Shown here in pieces: positions 7,127 through 15,367 of a stretch of 64,000 bases of DNA. Every line of letters starts with the position of its first letter. Within the stretch, counting starts at the first letter, position 1. Under the pieces are notes generated by a model. That model did no database searches. It saw only the letters and a program-made list of their open reading frames with translations, and had not been told where the DNA came from. This DNA comes from Mycobacterium hubeiense. Lineage in GTDB: Bacteria; Actinomycetota; Actinomycetes; Mycobacteriales; Mycobacteriaceae. The stretch is from NCBI RefSeq assembly GCF_002838065.1, contig NZ_PIZU01000024.1:16038-80037 (forward strand), written 5' to 3'. Made by a program: the position numbers and the translations under genes.

Positions 7127-9208
7127 CTAATAATCGAGGCGCGCCATGTTAGCGAAGCGGCTTATATGAAGCTGGTGGGCCACTGAAATCGTCCGAGTCG
7201 GTCCATTTCTATGCTTGCCGATAATAATGTCGGCTTCGCCCATCCGGGGATCGTCAGGTTCGGATGCGTCCGGCCGGTGTAGAAGTAAAACTATATCGCA
7301 GTCCTGTTCCAAACTCCCGCTCTCGCGAAGATCGGAAACTGCCGGCCTTTTGTCTTGACGCTGTTCAGGGCCGCGATTGAGCTGGCTGATCGCGACAACC
7401 GGAATGTCGAGTTCTTTGGCCATGAGTTTGATGCTGCGAGAGAAATCGGAGACCTCTTGCTGGCGCGACTCATACTTTTTTCCTGACGACATCAGCTGCA
7501 AATAGTCGATGACGGCGAGGCGCAGATCATGCTTTTGTGCTAGACGGCGAGCTTTGGCGCGGATCTCCATCATTGTCAGATTCGGAGAGTCGTCGATAAA
7601 CAGTGGGGCGTCGCTGAGATCGCCCATGCGGCGGGCCAGTTGTGTCCAATCGGTATCGCTCATCCGGCCGGCGCGCATATCGCTGAGCTTGATGCCGGTC
7701 TCTGCGGACAGAAGACGCATCACGATTTCGGACTTGCTCATCTCCAAGGAGAAGATGACGCTGGCGAGGCCTTGTTTGACCGAGCACGACCGCATGAAGT
7801 CCAGACCGAGCGTGGAGGTGTGGGTGGGCACCATGGAGTGTCCGGCGAGGTAGGTGTGGTCGGGGTTGTCGACTTCGACGCAGCGCACTGCCACGCTGTC
7901 GATCGGCCGGACAGTGCTCACGGTGCGAACGGGCGGCTGGTCGCTGCGGCGGGGGTCTGTGAACCGGGCCGTATAGCTGCTCGAGTCGGGTTCGAGGAGA
8001 TATCCCAGCGAGGCCAGCAGCTCCTGGACGAAGGCCTTATAGAGCGGGCGGTTGGGGCGCAGCCGGATCGTCACGGTGTCGTCGTCACGTTGGCCGGCTC
8101 CATAGAGGAGTCCACGCAGCAGCGATCGGCGCTGGCTTTCGCTGCCGCGGAGGTAGGGGCGTAGGTCGCGTAGGGCGATCGCCGGCGCGCGGCGGGTCGA
8201 CTGTTCGCCGAGGAGACGGCCGGCGGCATAGGGCGTCATCGCCAGCATGGACGGCTTGATGGGCGGCAACGTCAGGGCAGCGGGCGCGGCGATGGTGTCG
8301 TGGCCGGGACGCAGCTGTGTGGTGGTGTGTGTTCCCCGTTGGGTCGGCCACTGGTGTTCGGCGTCTGCGATCAGTGATGTGCCGTCGTCGAATTCGACTG
8401 TGTAACAGGGGCGATCGTGCATGACCGGGGTGGCTGCCACGACTGTGGTGGGATTGCCGTCGGCTCCGATGAGTGTATCGCCCACGGCTACCTCACCCAT
8501 GGTTGTCCATCCCGTGGGGGTGGGCAGCGGGGTGTCGAGGGCCAGTGCCTTTCCGACGCCGGGGCGGGCAGCGATGATGATCATCTGGCCGGGGTGCAGC
8601 CCGTTGGTGACTGCGTCCAGGTCGGTGAAACCGGTGAGCACACCGCGCGCCGAGCCGCCGTTGTTCTGGATGGCATCGAGTTCATCCATGGTGGGCTGCA
8701 GCAGTGCTTCGAGCTGCACGTAGTCTTCGGTGCGCCGGCGCTCGGTGACGGCGTAGATCTCAGCCTGCGCCCGGTCCACCACCTCGGTGACGTCGGCGCC
8801 GTCGGCACCGGCGTAGCCGTACTGGACGACGCGGGGTCCGGCCTCGACGAGCCGGCGTAGCAGTGACTTCTCGGCGATGATACCGGCGTAGAAGCCGGCG
8901 TTGGCGGCGGTGGGCGCGGTGGAGATCAGGGTGTGTAGATAGGGCGCGCCGCCGATGCGGCGCAGCTGGCCGCGGCGGTCGAGCTCCGCGGCCACGGTGA
9001 CGGCATCCGCGGGCTCACCGTTGGCGTACATGTCGAGGATTGCGGCGTAGATGTTCTGGTGCGCGGGGCGGTAGAAGTCGTTGACGCGCAGCCGTTCTAC
9101 AACGTCGGCGATGGCGTCCTTGCTCAGCATCATGCCGCCCAGCACAGCTTGCTCGGCGGCCTCGTCTTGCGGAGGCTGACGTTTGTCGACACCGGCGGGG
9201 TCGGCCAT
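7127..9208 (-). CDS. dnaB: replicative DNA helicase DnaB, interrupted by an intein
   Basis: DnaB unwinds DNA at the replication fork and loads primase. The 693-residue precursor has the DnaB N-terminal domain (DEAAEQAVLGGMM...), linker, and RecA-like core. The Walker A reads ARPGVGK at residue 220, where a 244-residue intein (221-464) splits it from STLGLDF. Later motifs are intact: SLEMS, VIDYLQLM (Walker B), ISQLNRGPEQRQDKRP and SDLRESGSLEQD. The spliced product would be about 449 residues, normal for DnaB. The ATG at 9208 gives the standard N-terminus. Mycobacterial DnaB proteins often carry inteins here. A DnaB on a plasmid suggests partly autonomous replication, provided the intein splices (see findings). 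Confidence 0.93.
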   Translation of the reverse strand: MADPAGVDKRQPPQDEAAEQAVLGGMMLSKDAIADVVERLRVNDFYRPAHQNIYAAILDMYANGEPADAVTVAAELDRRGQLRRIGGAPYLHTLISTAPTAANAGFYAGIIAEKSLLRRLVEAGPRVVQYGYAGADGADVTEVVDRAQAEIYAVTERRRTEDYVQLEALLQPTMDELDAIQNNGGSARGVLTGFTDLDAVTNGLHPGQMIIIAARPGVGKALALDTPLPTPTGWTTMGEVAVGDTLIGADGNPTTVVAATPVMHDRPCYTVEFDDGTSLIADAEHQWPTQRGTHTTTQLRPGHDTIAAPAALTLPPIKPSMLAMTPYAAGRLLGEQSTRRAPAIALRDLRPYLRGSESQRRSLLRGLLYGAGQRDDDTVTIRLRPNRPLYKAFVQELLASLGYLLEPDSSSYTARFTDPRRSDQPPVRTVSTVRPIDSVAVRCVEVDNPDHTYLAGHSMVPTHTSTLGLDFMRSCSVKQGLASVIFSLEMSKSEIVMRLLSAETGIKLSDMRAGRMSDTDWTQLARRMGDLSDAPLFIDDSPNLTMMEIRAKARRLAQKHDLRLAVIDYLQLMSSGKKYESRQQEVSDFSRSIKLMAKELDIPVVAISQLNRGPEQRQDKRPAVSDLRESGSLEQDCDIVLLLHRPDASEPDDPRMGEADIIIGKHRNGPTRTISVAHQLHISRFANMARLDY
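7817..8548 (-). other. class 3-like intein inside DnaB (244 aa) with Thr in place of the terminal Asn
   Basis: The insert begins ALALDTPLPTP, so residue 1 is Ala rather than Cys/Ser, and carries the W-C-T set of class 3 inteins: Trp67 (block B, AEHQW), Cys223 (block F, VRCVEV) and Thr242 (block G, MVPTH). The centre holds degenerate LAGLIDADG-like pieces (YAAGRLLGE, LLRGLLYGAG), so a homing endonuclease is probably decayed. The last residue before Ser+1 is Thr (codon ACC), where inteins normally have Asn for cyclisation. Splicing competence is therefore doubtful. Confidence 0.85.
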
Positions 9209-9324
9209 GGGCCGGACAATACGCCCGCGCCGATGTATTACCCAGGCGATTTGGGGCTGCAACGGGCCGCGGGCGACTCGGATTCGCCTTGCCAACCGGT
9301 GGCCGAGTGCCGTAGGAGGATCGC

Positions 9325-9447
9325 ATGCCTGAGTTTGCGTTGCGTAGCCTTCGCCGCGACACGAGTGTCTGCGGCGACAAGAGGGAGGCGGCAGTGCCAA
9401 GTTCGTTCAACGACGGGATCGCCGCGGGTATCGGGGTTGGGCAGTGA
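9325..9447 (+). CDS. 40-aa hypothetical peptide, coupled to the sensor-domain gene
   Basis: A perfect AGGAGG lies 5 nt before the ATG. The peptide starts MPEFALRSLRRDTSVCGDK, has one Cys, and ends GIGVGQ. Its stop overlaps the GTG start of the PknH-type gene (GTGA), so the two are cotranscribed and coupled. It is divergent from dnaB. It may regulate translation of the next gene or act with its product. Not recognised as a family. Confidence 0.6.
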   Translation: MPEFALRSLRRDTSVCGDKREAAVPSSFNDGIAAGIGVGQ

Positions 9448-10562
9448 CCGGCCCGGGCTTGGGTGAGGGCTGGGCCGCTAATACACCTGATGATGATCAG
9501 CGGACCGTGCAGCTCGGGCGAACGCCCCACCGCGGCCAAGGAGTGCCGCCGGCGCCCGGGCACGTTGGTCCGCCGGCGCCGCCAGGGCACGGTGGGCCGT
9601 CGGCCGGCGGCCCAGGCTGGCCGCCTTCGCAGGTCCAGATTCCGGGCCACGGCTGGGTTCCGCCTCAACCGCCCCAGCGGGGCCGTGTCGGTACCTGGGT
9701 GATGGCCGGCATCGCGGTGACCGCGGCACTGGCAGCCGTCGTGGTGGTGGCTCTGCGCTTCACCGGGAACGACTCCGGTTCAAGTGAGGCCGCCTCCCCG
9801 GCCGAACCCGCCACGTCGGCAACAGCGTCGAGCACGACACCTTCATCTGTGCCGCGACGGTCACCGCAGAGATCGGCACCGCCACCGGCGCCGGCGGAGA
9901 AAACGGTCGGCGGTGAAGCCGCACGCGCGATGCTGCTCAGTGTCGGGGACGTGAATTCCATGCTGGGTGTCGGAGATTTGCAGAGCACGTGGGACTACCC
10001 CGCGCTCGGCGACGCGTCGAGTGAACCACGCAACTGCGGGGGGATCGCCGCACCGGCGCTGCGCCAGGCCTACATCGGATCGGGGTACTTGAGTACCCGC
10101 ATCCAATATTTCCAGAATGACCTGAACCAAGAGGTTTCCTACACCGTGGCCCAACAGGTGTCGAATTTCCAAAGCTCTCCCGCGGCATCAGGATTCGTCG
10201 TCGCGCAGAACAACCTGTGGCGCAGCTGCGCGAACCAGAAGGTGACGTTGCATACGGTGAGTGAGACCACCTACTGGCGGGCTGGCATGCCTTTTATGGC
10301 CGGTGGAGAGCTCACCGGTGGAGTGCTCACGGTCACGATGGTTCAGGAAGCTGATTTCGCGTGGAGTTGCCAGCGTGCTCTGTCGGCACGCCGCAATGTG
10401 GTTATCGACGTCGTGATCTGCGGCCGCCACGGCAGCACGAAGGCACCCGAGCTGGTCCAAAAGATCGCTGACCGCATGCCGCCAGCGTGCACCGCACGGG
10501 CGGAACCGAACGATTCTCGCTGCACCCCAGCGGTTTTCGCGTGGCGCTGGGCGAAACGGTGA
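9444..10562 (+). CDS. membrane-anchored PknH-type extracellular sensor domain protein
   Basis: The 372-residue protein has a Pro/Gly-rich cytosolic N-terminus (about 1-80), one membrane helix (VMAGIAVTAALAAVVVVAL, about 85-105), a Ser/Thr/Pro linker and an exported domain. The domain starts LLSVGDVNSMLGV and keeps paired Cys (NCGG, RSCANQ, WSCQRA, VICG), the signature of the PknH C-terminal sensor fold found in mycobacterial kinases and stand-alone proteins. There is no kinase domain. It may sense an envelope ligand; the partner is unknown. The GTG start is fixed by the coupled upstream peptide. Confidence 0.75.
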   Translation: MTGPGLGEGWAANTPDDDQRTVQLGRTPHRGQGVPPAPGHVGPPAPPGHGGPSAGGPGWPPSQVQIPGHGWVPPQPPQRGRVGTWVMAGIAVTAALAAVVVVALRFTGNDSGSSEAASPAEPATSATASSTTPSSVPRRSPQRSAPPPAPAEKTVGGEAARAMLLSVGDVNSMLGVGDLQSTWDYPALGDASSEPRNCGGIAAPALRQAYIGSGYLSTRIQYFQNDLNQEVSYTVAQQVSNFQSSPAASGFVVAQNNLWRSCANQKVTLHTVSETTYWRAGMPFMAGGELTGGVLTVTMVQEADFAWSCQRALSARRNVVIDVVICGRHGSTKAPELVQKIADRMPPACTARAEPNDSRCTPAVFAWRWAKR

Positions 10563-10590
10563 GAACGTGTGAGCGCCCAGATATGCGCGA

Positions 10591-10628
10591 AGCCCGAGCG
10601 CCGCGGTCGTCCGGCCGGGTCTCGGGCT
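10591..10628. terminator. candidate bidirectional terminator hairpin
   Basis: An 8-bp perfect inverted repeat (AGCCCGAG at 10591-10598 and CTCGGGCT at 10621-10628) lies between the convergent sensor gene and the minus-strand operon that ends at 10692. There is no U-run, as is usual in actinobacteria. Confidence 0.4.
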
Positions 10629-10691
10629 CACTTTCTGAAGCTAGTGCTTGCAGACACCGAAAGCGTACAGCGTGACTCGCAGTACCGGAAC

Positions 10692-11027
10692 TCAGATGTC
10701 GGGGTCTTCGTCGATCCGCTGCTGCAACGCGTCGACCTGTTCGGCGGTGGGCAGGTCGCGGCGGTCGAGGATCCGCCGTGACGTGCCCAAGCTGAGCTGC
10801 ACTTCGCGCAGATGGGCCATGGCGCGCTGGTGGGCGAGCTTGGCGACTTCGACGATTGCGCGGCCGAGCGCGGTTTCGGTGAGCCGGTATGCGCGGTCGG
10901 TGAGCTCCAGGCCGACGAAGCCGTAGTGGCTGTAGGTGACGATGATGGATCGGTCACGGTTGTAGCCGACGAAGAGTTCAGTGCGGTCCTGTTCATCGGT
11001 ATCGGTGTGAAAAGCGTTGGGGCTCAT
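10692..11027 (-). CDS. small type VII-accessory-like protein (DUF2694/YbaB-like), tentative
   Basis: The 111-residue protein reads ELFVGYNRDRSIIVTYSHYGFVGLELTDRAY as a short beta-rich half, then a helix (TETALGRAIVEVAKLAHQRAMAHL). This strand-then-helix pattern resembles the YbaB/EbfC-like and DUF2694 proteins that accompany mycobacterial ESX loci. It overlaps the 3' end of the BTAD-domain gene (ATGA) and is the last gene of the operon that begins near 18464. Family placement is weak. Confidence 0.5.
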   Translation of the reverse strand: MSPNAFHTDTDEQDRTELFVGYNRDRSIIVTYSHYGFVGLELTDRAYRLTETALGRAIVEVAKLAHQRAMAHLREVQLSLGTSRRILDRRDLPTAEQVDALQQRIDEDPDI

Positions 11028-12604
11028 GGCAGTAGCTTTCGTGTGGGCGGTTCGATCTCGTCACTGGGGATCGATCGGCGCAGCTGGTCGGCAAGTGCGG
11101 CCAGCTCAACCTTGTCGGTGGTGGCTTTCAACGCCAGCCGCCACAGGTCCTGGCGTTGCGGGTTGGCTTTGACGCCGGCGAGCGCGGCGGTCACCGTGCC
11201 CGGCTGGTCACCTTGTTTGGCGCGGCGGGTGGCCAGTTCGAGCGCGGCATCGGGCACCGCGTCGGTGATGTCGTCTTTGAGGAACTTCGCCCACTCGTAG
11301 CGGGCGGCAACGGTCGGCGGGACGTCGAAGGCAGGACCACGAACCAGGGCCAACGCCTCGGCCAACGCGTCGTCGCTGGCGGTGGTCGGTGAGTCGCCGA
11401 CGAGCTGCTGCCAACGTTCCCAATCGCTGAGCACCATCGGGTCCAGCCGGTGTGCTTGCGGTGGTTCGAAATCCCCGCGCCGGCCACCGCGGCCCAACTC
11501 GGGCAGCAACGACCGGCCATCCGGGCCCTCACCGAGAAACCCGCGGATACGGGAGACCGTCTGACGGATGCTCTGGTCGCCAACGGAATTGTGCCCCCAG
11601 CACTCACGGAGGTCTTCTCGGGTGGCGCCGCCGCGGCCGACGGTGGCCAGATAGGCGATCACCGACGTCCAGACCCGGCTACGGCCCGGGTCGTCGATCG
11701 TGCGGCCGTCAGGCGGGGTGACGGCCGGCGCGCCCAGTAGCCGCACCCAGATGTCCGGGGAGATCTGGGCGTCGGCGTCGGCGACAGTGTCATCACGTTC
11801 CGGTGCCGGCGGCGGGGCGACTGGCGGTGCGGCAGCGGCGGCGTGCGCCTCAGAATGCAGCGCGGCCAACAAATCGCCCCAGCCGGCGCCGTCGATAGCG
11901 GTGATGGAGTCCAGTGACAGGGCGAGATTGCGGTGATCGTTGGCCAGGGTTGCGCGCCGTCCGTTGACCCGCAACTGCCAGGCGCCGTCGGTCACCGCGG
12001 TAGTGACGACGCAGGCGGTGGGGAACATGGTGGCGCGCCCCGGGTCGGCGTCGTCGAGAACAACGACGTCGGGCTGGACTGCCAGTGAATCGAGTCGTTG
12101 GCGCAGCGCGTCGGCATCGTCGGCGGCGATGAAGCGCCCGCTGCCCACCGTGGCGAGCTGCGCGGTCGCTGCGGCGGTAGCGGCCACGATCCGGTGCGGG
12201 ACGAGCAGCAGATTCATCACCCACGCCCTCAGCACCGCTGCGACCTCGTCGGGGTCGCCGGTGACCGTCAGCGGGCTGACCGCCTCCAGGTTCACCAGCA
12301 GCACACCCCCGCGCGCCACACCCAGCGGCAGCAGCACGGGCCGGCGGGCCGGCTGAACCGATGCGCGCAGATCACGAGGATCACAGGTCCACGAGTCGAT
12401 GTCGGGGACGTGCGACCACGGCGGTGGCGGCGGCGGGAACTCCCGATCGAGGTGCGGCAGAACCGAGATGGCCTCGGGCTCAGCCAGAACCGCCATCAGT
12501 GGAGGCGTGGGCCGGCCCAGCGCGGCGACCGCCGAACCGACCAACATGTCACCGTCGTCCTGGAAGTACCAATCGGCGGCCGAGCGCGTCATCAACATCG
12601 ACAC
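11024..12604 (-). CDS. membrane-independent regulator with C-terminal BTAD/SARP-like domain
   Basis: The 526-residue protein has a first half seen in conjugation operons of actinobacteria: LLPLGVARGGVLLVNLEAVSPLTVTGDP, then an AAA-like VVLDDAD segment. After a Pro-rich linker (about 265-285) comes a winged-helix-like domain (IWVRLLGAPAVTPPDGR...RVWTSVIAYLATVGRGGATREDLRECWG...IRQTVSRIRGFLGEG) and a BTAD-type helical repeat. This resembles SARP activators with the order reversed. It could control transfer genes. No membrane helix is evident. It sits between the QSPFG-repeat protein and the DUF2694-like gene with 4-6 bp gaps or overlaps. Confidence 0.65.
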   Translation of the reverse strand: MSMLMTRSAADWYFQDDGDMLVGSAVAALGRPTPPLMAVLAEPEAISVLPHLDREFPPPPPPWSHVPDIDSWTCDPRDLRASVQPARRPVLLPLGVARGGVLLVNLEAVSPLTVTGDPDEVAAVLRAWVMNLLLVPHRIVAATAAATAQLATVGSGRFIAADDADALRQRLDSLAVQPDVVVLDDADPGRATMFPTACVVTTAVTDGAWQLRVNGRRATLANDHRNLALSLDSITAIDGAGWGDLLAALHSEAHAAAAAPPVAPPPAPERDDTVADADAQISPDIWVRLLGAPAVTPPDGRTIDDPGRSRVWTSVIAYLATVGRGGATREDLRECWGHNSVGDQSIRQTVSRIRGFLGEGPDGRSLLPELGRGGRRGDFEPPQAHRLDPMVLSDWERWQQLVGDSPTTASDDALAEALALVRGPAFDVPPTVAARYEWAKFLKDDITDAVPDAALELATRRAKQGDQPGTVTAALAGVKANPQRQDLWRLALKATTDKVELAALADQLRRSIPSDEIEPPTRKLLP

Positions 12605-12610
12605 CGTCGC

Positions 12611-13930
12611 TTACTGCTGCTGGCTCTGGCTGGCCGTCACGGTGGCGTCGGGCTGAGATTCTGCACCGCCGCCGCCCTCGCCCTCGGGGTGATACCAGCC
12701 CTCGAAGCCGGCTCCCTCGCCGGTCACCGTGGTGACGTCGACGACTTGGCCGTTGTTGACTACCCGGCCCGGGCCGGCGGCCGGCGAGATCCTGCCGTCC
12801 TCCCATCGGGCGTAGTCGCCGGCCTGCACCTCGTTGGGGTCGACCGGGGTGGCGTTGTTGATGTCGATGCCGGCTTGCTCGTAGGCGGCGACGGCGTTGT
12901 CGTTTTCGATGGATGCGCGCAGCGCCTGGGCCGCCTCGACGGTGGGGGCTTCGGTGGTGCTGCCGTCGGGCCACGTCACGGTCTTGCTGTTCGGGTCGTC
13001 TCCTGTCTCGCCGCCGCCTTCACCCTCAGCTTGCTTTTCGGCTTCGGTCTTCAACGCGTCGAACGGTGAGCCCGGTGTGGCGGGGATGGAGGACCCGCCG
13101 CCGCCAGCCGGGGAGCCACCGCCGGAGGAGCTGGCCCCGGGAACAGAACTGAACGGGTTGGCCGCCGGGGTGACGCCGCTCGATCCGGTGCTGTTGGGCC
13201 CGAACGGCGAGTTCTGGCCGAAGGGGCTCTGCTGCTGGCCGAATGGGCTCTGCTGGCCGAACGGGCTCTGCTGGCCGAACGGGCTCTGTTGGCCGAACGG
13301 GTTGAGACTTTGCAGTGCCGGGCCCAACGACGACAGCAGTTCCTTGAGATCGCCGGGCTCGAACGACTCCTTGCTACTGCTGCTGCCCTCTTCTTCGTCG
13401 TCGTCCTTGCTGTCGCTGCTGTCCTTGGAGCTCGACTTCTTGCTGTCCCCGGAGAGCTGATCGAGCAGTCCTTGGAGGTCGCCGGCCTGTTGTTGGGCCG
13501 CCCCATCGGTCGCCTGCAGCTGCCCGCCGCCGGCGTTGAGGTAGCGCTGCAACGCATCCATGAGCTGCTGCTGTCCCTCGGGGGTGTCGAGGATCGGTCC
13601 GAGACGCTCGATTTCCGAGCGCAGCTGATCGAGATTGGCTTGGGAGTTGGCGAAGCCGGCCTGAGAGTTCGCCGCGGAGGCGTCGACCGCCGCGCCGGCG
13701 TTCTGATCGCTCTGGGCCGCGGTACTGGCACCACTGCCGGAGCCTCCGCTTCCACCGGAGCCGCCGCCATTGCCGCCGCCGGCCGGAGGTGCCGGTGGTG
13801 CTGGCGGGGGAGCAGCCGGCGGCTTGGGCAGACTGTTCAGGAAGTCGTCGAAGACGGGGTTGCTTGCGGGCGGTGCGGGTGCGCCGCCCGGGGGCAGTAT
13901 CAGGTCAGAAAGATCCTGGCCATCGCTCAT
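12611..13930 (-). CDS. low-complexity protein with SPFGQQ repeats
   Basis: The 439-residue protein is mostly disordered: Pro/Ala and Gly/Ser stretches (about 30-70), a helical Gln/Ala-rich part (LDQLRSEIERLGPILDTPEGQQQLMDALQRYL, about 95-125), an acidic Ser/Asp/Glu tract, then five to six SPFGQQ hexapeptides, and a C-terminal folded segment (KTVTWPDGSTTEAPTVEAAQALRASIEN...GRVVNNGQVVDV). Such composition fits a secreted or surface structural component, possibly a type VII or conjugation-associated substrate. ATG 13930 is taken because the upstream frame is an overlap into the next gene. Not assigned to a family. Confidence 0.65.
   Translation of the reverse strand: MSDGQDLSDLILPPGGAPAPPASNPVFDDFLNSLPKPPAAPPPAPPAPPAGGGNGGGSGGSGGSGSGASTAAQSDQNAGAAVDASAANSQAGFANSQANLDQLRSEIERLGPILDTPEGQQQLMDALQRYLNAGGGQLQATDGAAQQQAGDLQGLLDQLSGDSKKSSSKDSSDSKDDDEEEGSSSSKESFEPGDLKELLSSLGPALQSLNPFGQQSPFGQQSPFGQQSPFGQQQSPFGQNSPFGPNSTGSSGVTPAANPFSSVPGASSSGGGSPAGGGGSSIPATPGSPFDALKTEAEKQAEGEGGGETGDDPNSKTVTWPDGSTTEAPTVEAAQALRASIENDNAVAAYEQAGIDINNATPVDPNEVQAGDYARWEDGRISPAAGPGRVVNNGQVVDVTTVTGEGAGFEGWYHPEGEGGGGAESQPDATVTASQSQQQ
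13214..13309 (-). repeat. 18-21 bp tandem repeat encoding SPFGQQ units
   Basis: About five tandem units of GGGCTCTGCTGGCCGAAC and close variants are read on the minus strand as repeated SPFGQ(Q) in the low-complexity protein. Unit length differs by one codon between copies, so copy number may vary among strains. Confidence 0.8.
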
Positions 13931-13950
13931 GGTGAGACTCCCGTTCGGGC

Positions 13951-14484
13951 TCAGGCGAGCCGCTGGTTGATGGTGCGGTACATATCGCCCGACTCGCCGA
14001 TCCAATGGCTGTCGGCGGCACGGCCGACGCTTTGGATGTCGCACTGAATGTTGCGGGCCTTTGTGGCGGCGTCGGTGTAGAAGGGGCCGCTGGCCGGTGT
14101 TTGGCCGGTGCCGAGGGCATCGCGGATCTCGACGAGGTTGGTAAAGGTCTGTCGGATCGCCTCGTCGACGGCCGGATCCCCGGTCGTGGGGTAGGTATCG
14201 GTGCTCGCGGGCAGGACCGACCCCGGGGGATGGGGTCGTTTATCGGGAACCCACACGCCAGATCCGGGCGGGGATTCCACGTAATTGCCGTAGGTGGGCG
14301 GTGGGCCGAGTTCGCCGGGTTTCTTGATGATGACGCCGCCGTCGTCGTGAATGCCGTCGAGAGTTGAGCGCGGCATACCCGAATCCAGGTCCATCTGGGA
14401 CTCCGGAATGTAGGGCGGGTACTGCGGCAGCGGAGTAGGCGGCGGTGTCGGGTACGGGTAGGGGGGCAGCGGTTCGTCGGTCAT
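13951..14484 (-). CDS. Pro-rich protein, possible type VII-like substrate
   Basis: The 177-residue protein starts with a Pro/Tyr-rich region (MTDEPLPPYPYPTPPPTP), then a middle part with GSGVWVPDK. A helical C-terminus follows: DPAVDEAIRQTFTNLVEIRDALG...ARNIQCDIQSVGRAADSHWIGESGDMYRTINQRL. The last helix pair with W-x-G-like (HWIGESG) and a following Tyr resembles WXG100/DUF4226-type proteins of mycobacteria. It lies 20 bp upstream of the SPFGQQ protein. Secretion is inferred only. Confidence 0.6.
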   Translation of the reverse strand: MTDEPLPPYPYPTPPPTPLPQYPPYIPESQMDLDSGMPRSTLDGIHDDGGVIIKKPGELGPPPTYGNYVESPPGSGVWVPDKRPHPPGSVLPASTDTYPTTGDPAVDEAIRQTFTNLVEIRDALGTGQTPASGPFYTDAATKARNIQCDIQSVGRAADSHWIGESGDMYRTINQRLA

Positions 14485-14493
14485 CGGAACTCC

Positions 14494-14892
14494 TTACTGG
14501 TTGGCCGGTTCGGGGCTTCGCTCGGGTGGCGGGGAGGGCTCGTGAGCGTCGCTGTTGGTAGCGGTGCTGGCCGCATCCGAGTTGAGAGTCGACGATTTCG
14601 GTGTCGAATTCTTCGACGACTTCGACGGTTTCGCGTCGGGGCGAGTGATGCCGAGCTCTTTGAGTTCGGTAGCCGTCCAGCCGCCCTCAAGGGCGTTGTT
14701 GTAGGCGTCGGCGACCTCGGCGGCCCGCTCTTCAAGGATCCGCTGCTCCTCGGCAACTTTGTCGCGCTGCTGCTCGTATTTCTCCTCGGCAGCCCCGATC
14801 GCCCCCACCAGGGCCGTACGGTTGGCCAGGGCTTCGTCTGCGCGAGCCTGATATTCAGCGGCTTTCTTGCTGATGCGTTTCGCTCTGGCCAT
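14494..14892 (-). CDS. Lys/Glu-rich coiled-coil protein, 132 aa
   Basis: Residues about 8-75 form one long charged helix (ISKKAAEYQARADEALANRTALVGAIGAAEEKYEQQRDKVAEEQRILEERAAEV as two segments), followed by WTATELKELGITRP and a Ser/Pro-rich disordered tail. The start at 14892 has a GAAGGGG site 9 nt upstream; a longer in-frame extension to 15021 lacks one. Short helical proteins like this occur in plasmid and phage structural operons. Function unknown. Confidence 0.6.
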   Translation of the reverse strand: MARAKRISKKAAEYQARADEALANRTALVGAIGAAEEKYEQQRDKVAEEQRILEERAAEVADAYNNALEGGWTATELKELGITRPDAKPSKSSKNSTPKSSTLNSDAASTATNSDAHEPSPPPERSPEPANQ

Positions 14893-15040
14893 GCAGCGCG
14901 ACCCCTTCGTAGTGAGGGGACGGGAGGGAAGGCTGGCGTCTGCCTCTGACCATCCAGCTGACCGCTTCGCCCCTCCCGGCCCGGCTTTGTATGGAGACTT
15001 ATCGTACCGAGACGTAGACATCTATTCCCAGGCGAATTGA

Positions 15041-15346
15041 TTAGTTGCGGCGGCGCGGTGCGGTGGCGTTGCGCCAGATCGCGACCCCGATGATGACCGA
15101 GCAGACCAGCGCTGCCACGGCGGGAAGCAGCAGAAACACGATGCGTTGAAGGTCGATTCCGTAGCCGGCGTAGAACGCGATGAGAGGCTGCTGCTCGGGG
15201 CCGATCACGATGTTGTGGGTGACCAACCAGCCGATAATGGCGGCCCGTTTGGTGTAGACCGCGGCGCCGATGAGGGCGATGACGATCAGCGGTAGCAGCG
15301 TTTCGACCCAGTCCGGTTCGCCGGAATGGGTGGACGGTTGGGTCAT
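15041..15346 (-). CDS. small two- or three-helix membrane protein
   Basis: The 101-residue protein has hydrophobic helices VETLLPLIVIALIGAAVY and IVFLLLPAVAALVCSVIIGVAIW, with a weaker one between, and a basic C-terminal tail (RNATAPRRRN). It lies 21 bp downstream of the FtsK-like ATPase in the same operon, so it may be a membrane part of the same machine. Not recognised as a family. Confidence 0.65.
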   Translation of the reverse strand: MTQPSTHSGEPDWVETLLPLIVIALIGAAVYTKRAAIIGWLVTHNIVIGPEQQPLIAFYAGYGIDLQRIVFLLLPAVAALVCSVIIGVAIWRNATAPRRRN

Positions 15347-15367
15347 GGTCAGGCACCTCCGGTGTGC

